Part shown: piece after piece, positions 60,823 to 64,000 of the stretch
Layout of the letters: the number at the start of each line of letters is the position of its first letter
Numbering within the stretch: the stretch's first letter is position 1
NCBI GenBank assembly: GCA_963772165.1
Contig: CAVYWA010000009.1
Location: 124,001-188,000 of the forward strand
Direction of reading: 5' to 3'
DNA from: JAGVPT01 sp963772165
Lineage (GTDB): Bacteria; Bacteroidota; Ignavibacteria; UBA10030; UBA8401
Length of the DNA: 64,000 nucleotides
The notes under the pieces: generated by a model
What the model was told of the DNA's origin: nothing
Seen by the model: only the letters and a program-made list of their open reading frames with translations
Database searches by the model: none
Position numbers and translations under genes: made by a program

Positions 60823-61581
60823 ATGGAACCAACTCTATTCTCCCAAACGCGCAAGGTTATTGCGATACTTCTTTTTTCGGCCGCTATTTCTTTTTCGCAG
60901 GAAGTCACAGTAGGAAAATCGACATTCTTCTCTTCCAAAGGGATGGATGACAAAAGCCTCCCGGATACGAATATCGTCTTTGAATCACCCAATAAAGATA
61001 TCATAACACCTCAACAGACCGCTTCATTGGTCGATGCTGGGGGAATAGACGTTCTGCTTTCCACCAGCGGGTTCGGCCTTGGAGGATTTTATCGACATCA
61101 ATACACAGAGGAGGTATTCGGCACACTGTCGATCGGATTTTCAGAGGTCAATGACCCTAACGAAGTCGAAGAGGAAGATATCTACGGCCAAACGTACGTA
61201 CCCGGAAAGATCAACCGGTTCCTTTTGATCCCCCTTCTTGCCGGCGTACAGTACCGGCTTTTTGCCGACGAAATCCTTGATAATTTCCGTCCGTATGTCA
61301 ACGCAGCCGTCGGGCCGTCGATGGTGTTCACAACGCCGTATGACCGAGAGTTCTTCAGCAGCATAAAATATGGACAAGCGTATTATACTGCCGGCGGATA
61401 CGTCGGGTTCGGCGCATACTTCGGTTCCGATAGAGGAACGTTAACCGGGATCAACATCCGATACTACTTCGAATATATCCAGCGGGGGATCGACAGTATG
61501 CAGAACGATGATGGAACGATAGAAAAGATGAAGGATTTCGGAGGATTCTTTATTACGCTGAATCTTGGTTCGCCTTTTTAG
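60823..61581 (+). CDS. Secreted outer-membrane beta-barrel-like protein; function unknown
   Basis: A 252-residue protein with signal peptide (residues 1-27, cleaved near ISFSQ). The rest shows alternating strands ending in aromatic or Phe-rich pairs (GFGLGGFYRHQYTEEVFGTLSIGF; GGYVGFGAYFG; GINIRYYFEYIQRG) and a final Phe (GSPF), which fits a small outer-membrane barrel. I do not recognise a family. ATG 60823 follows AGGAG by 6 bases; an ATG at 60799 without a ribosome site was not used. A bidirectional terminator follows. Confidence 0.55.
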   Translation: MEPTLFSQTRKVIAILLFSAAISFSQEVTVGKSTFFSSKGMDDKSLPDTNIVFESPNKDIITPQQTASLVDAGGIDVLLSTSGFGLGGFYRHQYTEEVFGTLSIGFSEVNDPNEVEEEDIYGQTYVPGKINRFLLIPLLAGVQYRLFADEILDNFRPYVNAAVGPSMVFTTPYDREFFSSIKYGQAYYTAGGYVGFGAYFGSDRGTLTGINIRYYFEYIQRGIDSMQNDDGTIEKMKDFGGFFITLNLGSPF

Positions 61582-61631
61582 GAACAGGCTTGACCGGCAA
61601 TTCGATCACGCCGATAAGCTTTTATTCGTTT

Positions 61632-61670
61632 AAAAATCGCCCGGCATAGTCAGGATGCGGGGCGATTTTT
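61632..61670. terminator. Bidirectional terminator between convergent genes
   Basis: A 16-bp stem with one mismatch, AAAAATCGCCCGGCAT (61632-61647) against ATGCGGGGCGATTTTT (61655-61670), with a 7-base loop. A and T runs on both sides let it end both the outer-membrane protein and the second uvrA transcript. Confidence 0.8.
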
Positions 61671-64000
61671 TATTTTGCGGAAAGGATTTTTTTCAAGAAA
61701 TGCCCGGTGTACGATTGAGCGCTCGCCGCGATTTCTTCCGGGCTCCCCGTTGCCACAACCTTGCCGCCGTTCACTCCGCCGCCCGGTCCCAGGTCGATAA
61801 CATAATCCGCGCACTTGATCACGTCGAGATTGTGTTCGATGATGAGGAGTGAATGTCCCGCTTCGAGAAGCGCACCGAAGCACTTCAACAGTTTCGAGAT
61901 GTCGTCAAAATGCAAACCGGTCGTCGGCTCGTCGAAAATAAAGAGCGTCTGTCCTTCGAACTGCGTCGTCAAGTGGGCCGCGAGTTTCACGCGTTGTGCT
62001 TCGCCTCCCGATAACGTCGTTGCGGGCTGGCCGAGCCTCAAGTAACCGAGCCCCACGTCGTCCAGGATGTTGAGCTTTTGTGCAACGCGCTTTCCATCGG
62101 CGTGGCTTTTAAAAAAATCGATCGCTTCGCTTACGGTCATGGAAAGGATGTCGTCGACATTCTTTCCGTTGTAGCGGATATCAAGAGCTTCCTTCTTGTA
62201 CCGTTTCCCCTTGCAGCTCTCGCACGTGAGGTACAAATCCGCCATGAACTGCATTTCAATTTTCTGGACACCGTCACCCTCGCACGTTTCACACCGTCCG
62301 CCGGGCACATTGAATGAGAAATAGCCCGGCGCATGGCCGTGAATTTTTGCCGCCTGAGTACTGGCAAGCAAATCACGGATCAGCTCAAACGCCTTGATGT
62401 ACGTGATGGGATTGGATCGCGGCGAACGGCCGATCGGCGATTGGTCGACCAGCTCCACGGATGAAAGATGTTCGCTCCCTTCGATCGATGCGGCTCCCAC
62501 CACTCCCCCGCTCTGTGCCTGCAGTTTCTTTTTCAAGCCTTCGTAGAGAACTTCGTGGACAAGCGTGCTCTTTCCCGAACCGCTGACACCCGTAATGCAC
62601 ACAAACATGTTCAACGGGATTGTCACGTCGATGTTTTTCAAGTTGTGATGGAAGGCATTCAGCACACGCACCGACTTCGCGCTTTTCTTCCTTCTCGTTT
62701 TTGGGACAGGGATCGACAGCTTTCCGCCAAGGTATTTTCCGGTAAGGGATGAGGCACTGGCAACGGCTTCATCGTACGTTCCGAAAAACGTAATCTCGCC
62801 GCCCAGCTCGCCCGCTTTCGGGCCCATATCAATCAGCACATCCGCTTCTCTCATCATATCGGAATCGTGCTCGACCACTAAAACAGTGTTGCCGATATCG
62901 CGGAGAGATTTGAGGATACGGATCAATCGGTCGTTGTCGAGCGGATGAAGACCGATGCTCGGCTCGTCCAGCACGTAAATTGAACCGACGAGCGATGAAC
63001 CGATCGATGTCGCCAGGTTGATGCGCTGCGATTCGCCCCCCGAGAGAGTCGACGAAAGCCTGTCGAGCGTCAGGTACCCAAGTCCGACATCGACCAAATA
63101 TCGCAGCCGTTTTTGTATCTCATCCAAAATTCTTTTACCGATGCTTAATTCAAAATCGGAAAATTCGGCTTTCTTGAAAAATTCATCGGCGGCTTCAATG
63201 GTCATTTCCACAAGGCCGGCGATCGTTGTGCCGCAGATTTTCACATCGAGCGCGTCTTTGCGCAGCCGAGATCCGCCGCATTCATCGCACGTCGTATACC
63301 CGCGGTATTTGCTCAAGAGGACGCGATACTGAATTTTGTATGCCTTCCGCTCCACCATTTTAAAGAAGCCGTTAATGCCGTCGAACTGGCGTCCGTACCC
63401 GTTCATCACGATATTCAGCTGCTCCGGCGTAAGATTCGCAAACGGTACGTTCATTGGAATTCTTGCTTCTGCTGCAATGGAAAAAAGGTCGCGTAGATTT
63501 TCCCGGAATTTCGGAGTCGTCCACGGCTGGATGGCCCCGTCGCGCAACGATTTTTCCTTGTTGGGGATAATCAGGTCCATGTCCAAACCAACAGCCCGCC
63601 CGAACCCCTGGCACTTCGGGCATGCACCGATCGGGTTATTGAACGAAAAAAGGTGCGGTTCCGGCTCCTCATAACGTATATGGTCAACCGGACATTCGAA
63701 ATGCTGGTTGAACGAAAGTTGTTCCTTTGTTCCTAAATTATAGAGCATCGCATAGCCGTCGCCTTCGACAAAAGCAGTTTGAATCGAGTCTGCAAGGCGT
63801 GTGTCACTTGCCTTCTCGTTCTTCCGAAGGACAAAACGGTCGACGAGAATAAAAATCCCCTTCTTTGACGAAGCATACGAACGTTCGTTCAGATCGATCA
63901 ACTCACCATTCACAATCAATCGGAAGAAACCCCGCTTCTTCAACGCCGCAAGTTCCTCTTTGAGCGTGTGCCCTTCATGTTCCCGCATCGGGAACGTGAT
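61670..64000 (-). CDS. Excinuclease subunit A paralog (UvrA family), C-terminal part cut by the window edge
   Basis: At least 776 residues are in view; the N-terminus is outside. The visible portion covers the rest of the first half (FSFNNPIGACPKCQGFG zinc Cys, first signature LSGGESQRIN, LDEPSIGLHPLDNDR) and the complete second half (Walker A GVSGSGKSTLV, zinc module CETCEGDG ... CESCKG, LSGGEAQRVKL, FDEPTTGLH). It is about as similar to the copy at 1907-4783 as paralogs usually are. Many FCB bacteria carry two UvrA; the second often has altered roles. Whether it keeps the UvrB-binding domain cannot be checked here. Confidence 0.93.
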   Translation of the reverse strand: MTFPMREHEGHTLKEELAALKKRGFFRLIVNGELIDLNERSYASSKKGIFILVDRFVLRKNEKASDTRLADSIQTAFVEGDGYAMLYNLGTKEQLSFNQHFECPVDHIRYEEPEPHLFSFNNPIGACPKCQGFGRAVGLDMDLIIPNKEKSLRDGAIQPWTTPKFRENLRDLFSIAAEARIPMNVPFANLTPEQLNIVMNGYGRQFDGINGFFKMVERKAYKIQYRVLLSKYRGYTTCDECGGSRLRKDALDVKICGTTIAGLVEMTIEAADEFFKKAEFSDFELSIGKRILDEIQKRLRYLVDVGLGYLTLDRLSSTLSGGESQRINLATSIGSSLVGSIYVLDEPSIGLHPLDNDRLIRILKSLRDIGNTVLVVEHDSDMMREADVLIDMGPKAGELGGEITFFGTYDEAVASASSLTGKYLGGKLSIPVPKTRRKKSAKSVRVLNAFHHNLKNIDVTIPLNMFVCITGVSGSGKSTLVHEVLYEGLKKKLQAQSGGVVGAASIEGSEHLSSVELVDQSPIGRSPRSNPITYIKAFELIRDLLASTQAAKIHGHAPGYFSFNVPGGRCETCEGDGVQKIEMQFMADLYLTCESCKGKRYKKEALDIRYNGKNVDDILSMTVSEAIDFFKSHADGKRVAQKLNILDDVGLGYLRLGQPATTLSGGEAQRVKLAAHLTTQFEGQTLFIFDEPTTGLHFDDISKLLKCFGALLEAGHSLLIIEHNLDVIKCADYVIDLGPGGGVNGGKVVATGSPEEIAASAQSYTGHFLKKILSAK

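Noticed and set aside
1..64000. tRNA or rRNA genes
   Set aside because: No cloverleaf arms with the TTCGA-type loop or rRNA core sequence were noticed; a tRNA scan would settle it.

Overview
The window (about 50% GC, densely packed, few gaps over 300 bases) reads as a Gram-negative bacterium of the Bacteroidota/Chlorobiota/Ignavibacteriota side of the FCB group. The main markers are a fused LpxC-FabZ gene, a BamA gene followed by two Skp/OmpH genes, an S46 dipeptidyl-peptidase, and many secreted or outer-membrane proteins. No rRNA, tRNA, CRISPR array, phage or transposase gene was seen. The lineage is an inference from gene content.

Layout. 1-0.9 kb: a leftward sulfur locus with a truncated rhodanese and a DUF4395 membrane protein. 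It is preceded by an unlisted 42-codon ORF with nine Cys codons in a 14-codon stretch, a near-leaderless promoter, a possible antiterminator and an intrinsic terminator. This looks like a cysteine-sensing attenuator and is the most interesting item here. 0.9-1.1 kb: two palindromic MITE-like repeats. 1.1-10.9 kb (leftward): a beta-barrel-like protein, uvrA, a methyltransferase, a frameshifted DUF58 protein, a TPR lipoprotein, an RsmB-type methyltransferase, an isoaspartyl peptidase, a response-regulator/histidine-kinase hybrid and a small zinc-ribbon membrane protein. 11.2-14.0 kb: a patatin-BamA-like outer-membrane phospholipase. 14.0-22.1 kb (leftward): a TetR-controlled ABC-2 efflux operon (TetR, HlyD, ATPase, TolC, ATPase, two permeases, SDR). 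22.3-31.8 kb (leftward): an envelope-biogenesis cluster, uppS-bamA-skp-skp-lpxD-lpxC/fabZ-lpxA, followed by a lipoate-ligase-like gene and panB.

32-46 kb, mostly rightward: a BaiN/HI0933-type flavoprotein, then (leftward) a PLP decarboxylase, folA and thyA, then (rightward) a ferritin-like/VIT1 protein, a thiolase, a frameshifted aldehyde dehydrogenase, a YbjQ protein, a 569-residue Rossmann protein of unknown role, an S46 peptidase and an HExxH metalloprotease-like protein. 46-53 kb (leftward): a MacAB-TolC-like export operon (TolC, HlyD, TPR, ATPase, two permeases, one frameshifted). 53-59 kb (leftward): CCA-adding enzyme, Gfo/Idh oxidoreductase, HAD phosphatase, CDF transporter and class I fructose-bisphosphate aldolase. 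59.5-61.6 kb (rightward): an RlmI-like methyltransferase and an outer-membrane protein. A second UvrA runs off the right edge.

Two genome-wide themes stand out. First, gene borders carry degenerate tandem repeats whose sequence differs from place to place but whose period is always 7 bases; several run into the first or last codons of genes. Second, three genes are each broken by one extra C/G base, which looks more like consensus error than decay.
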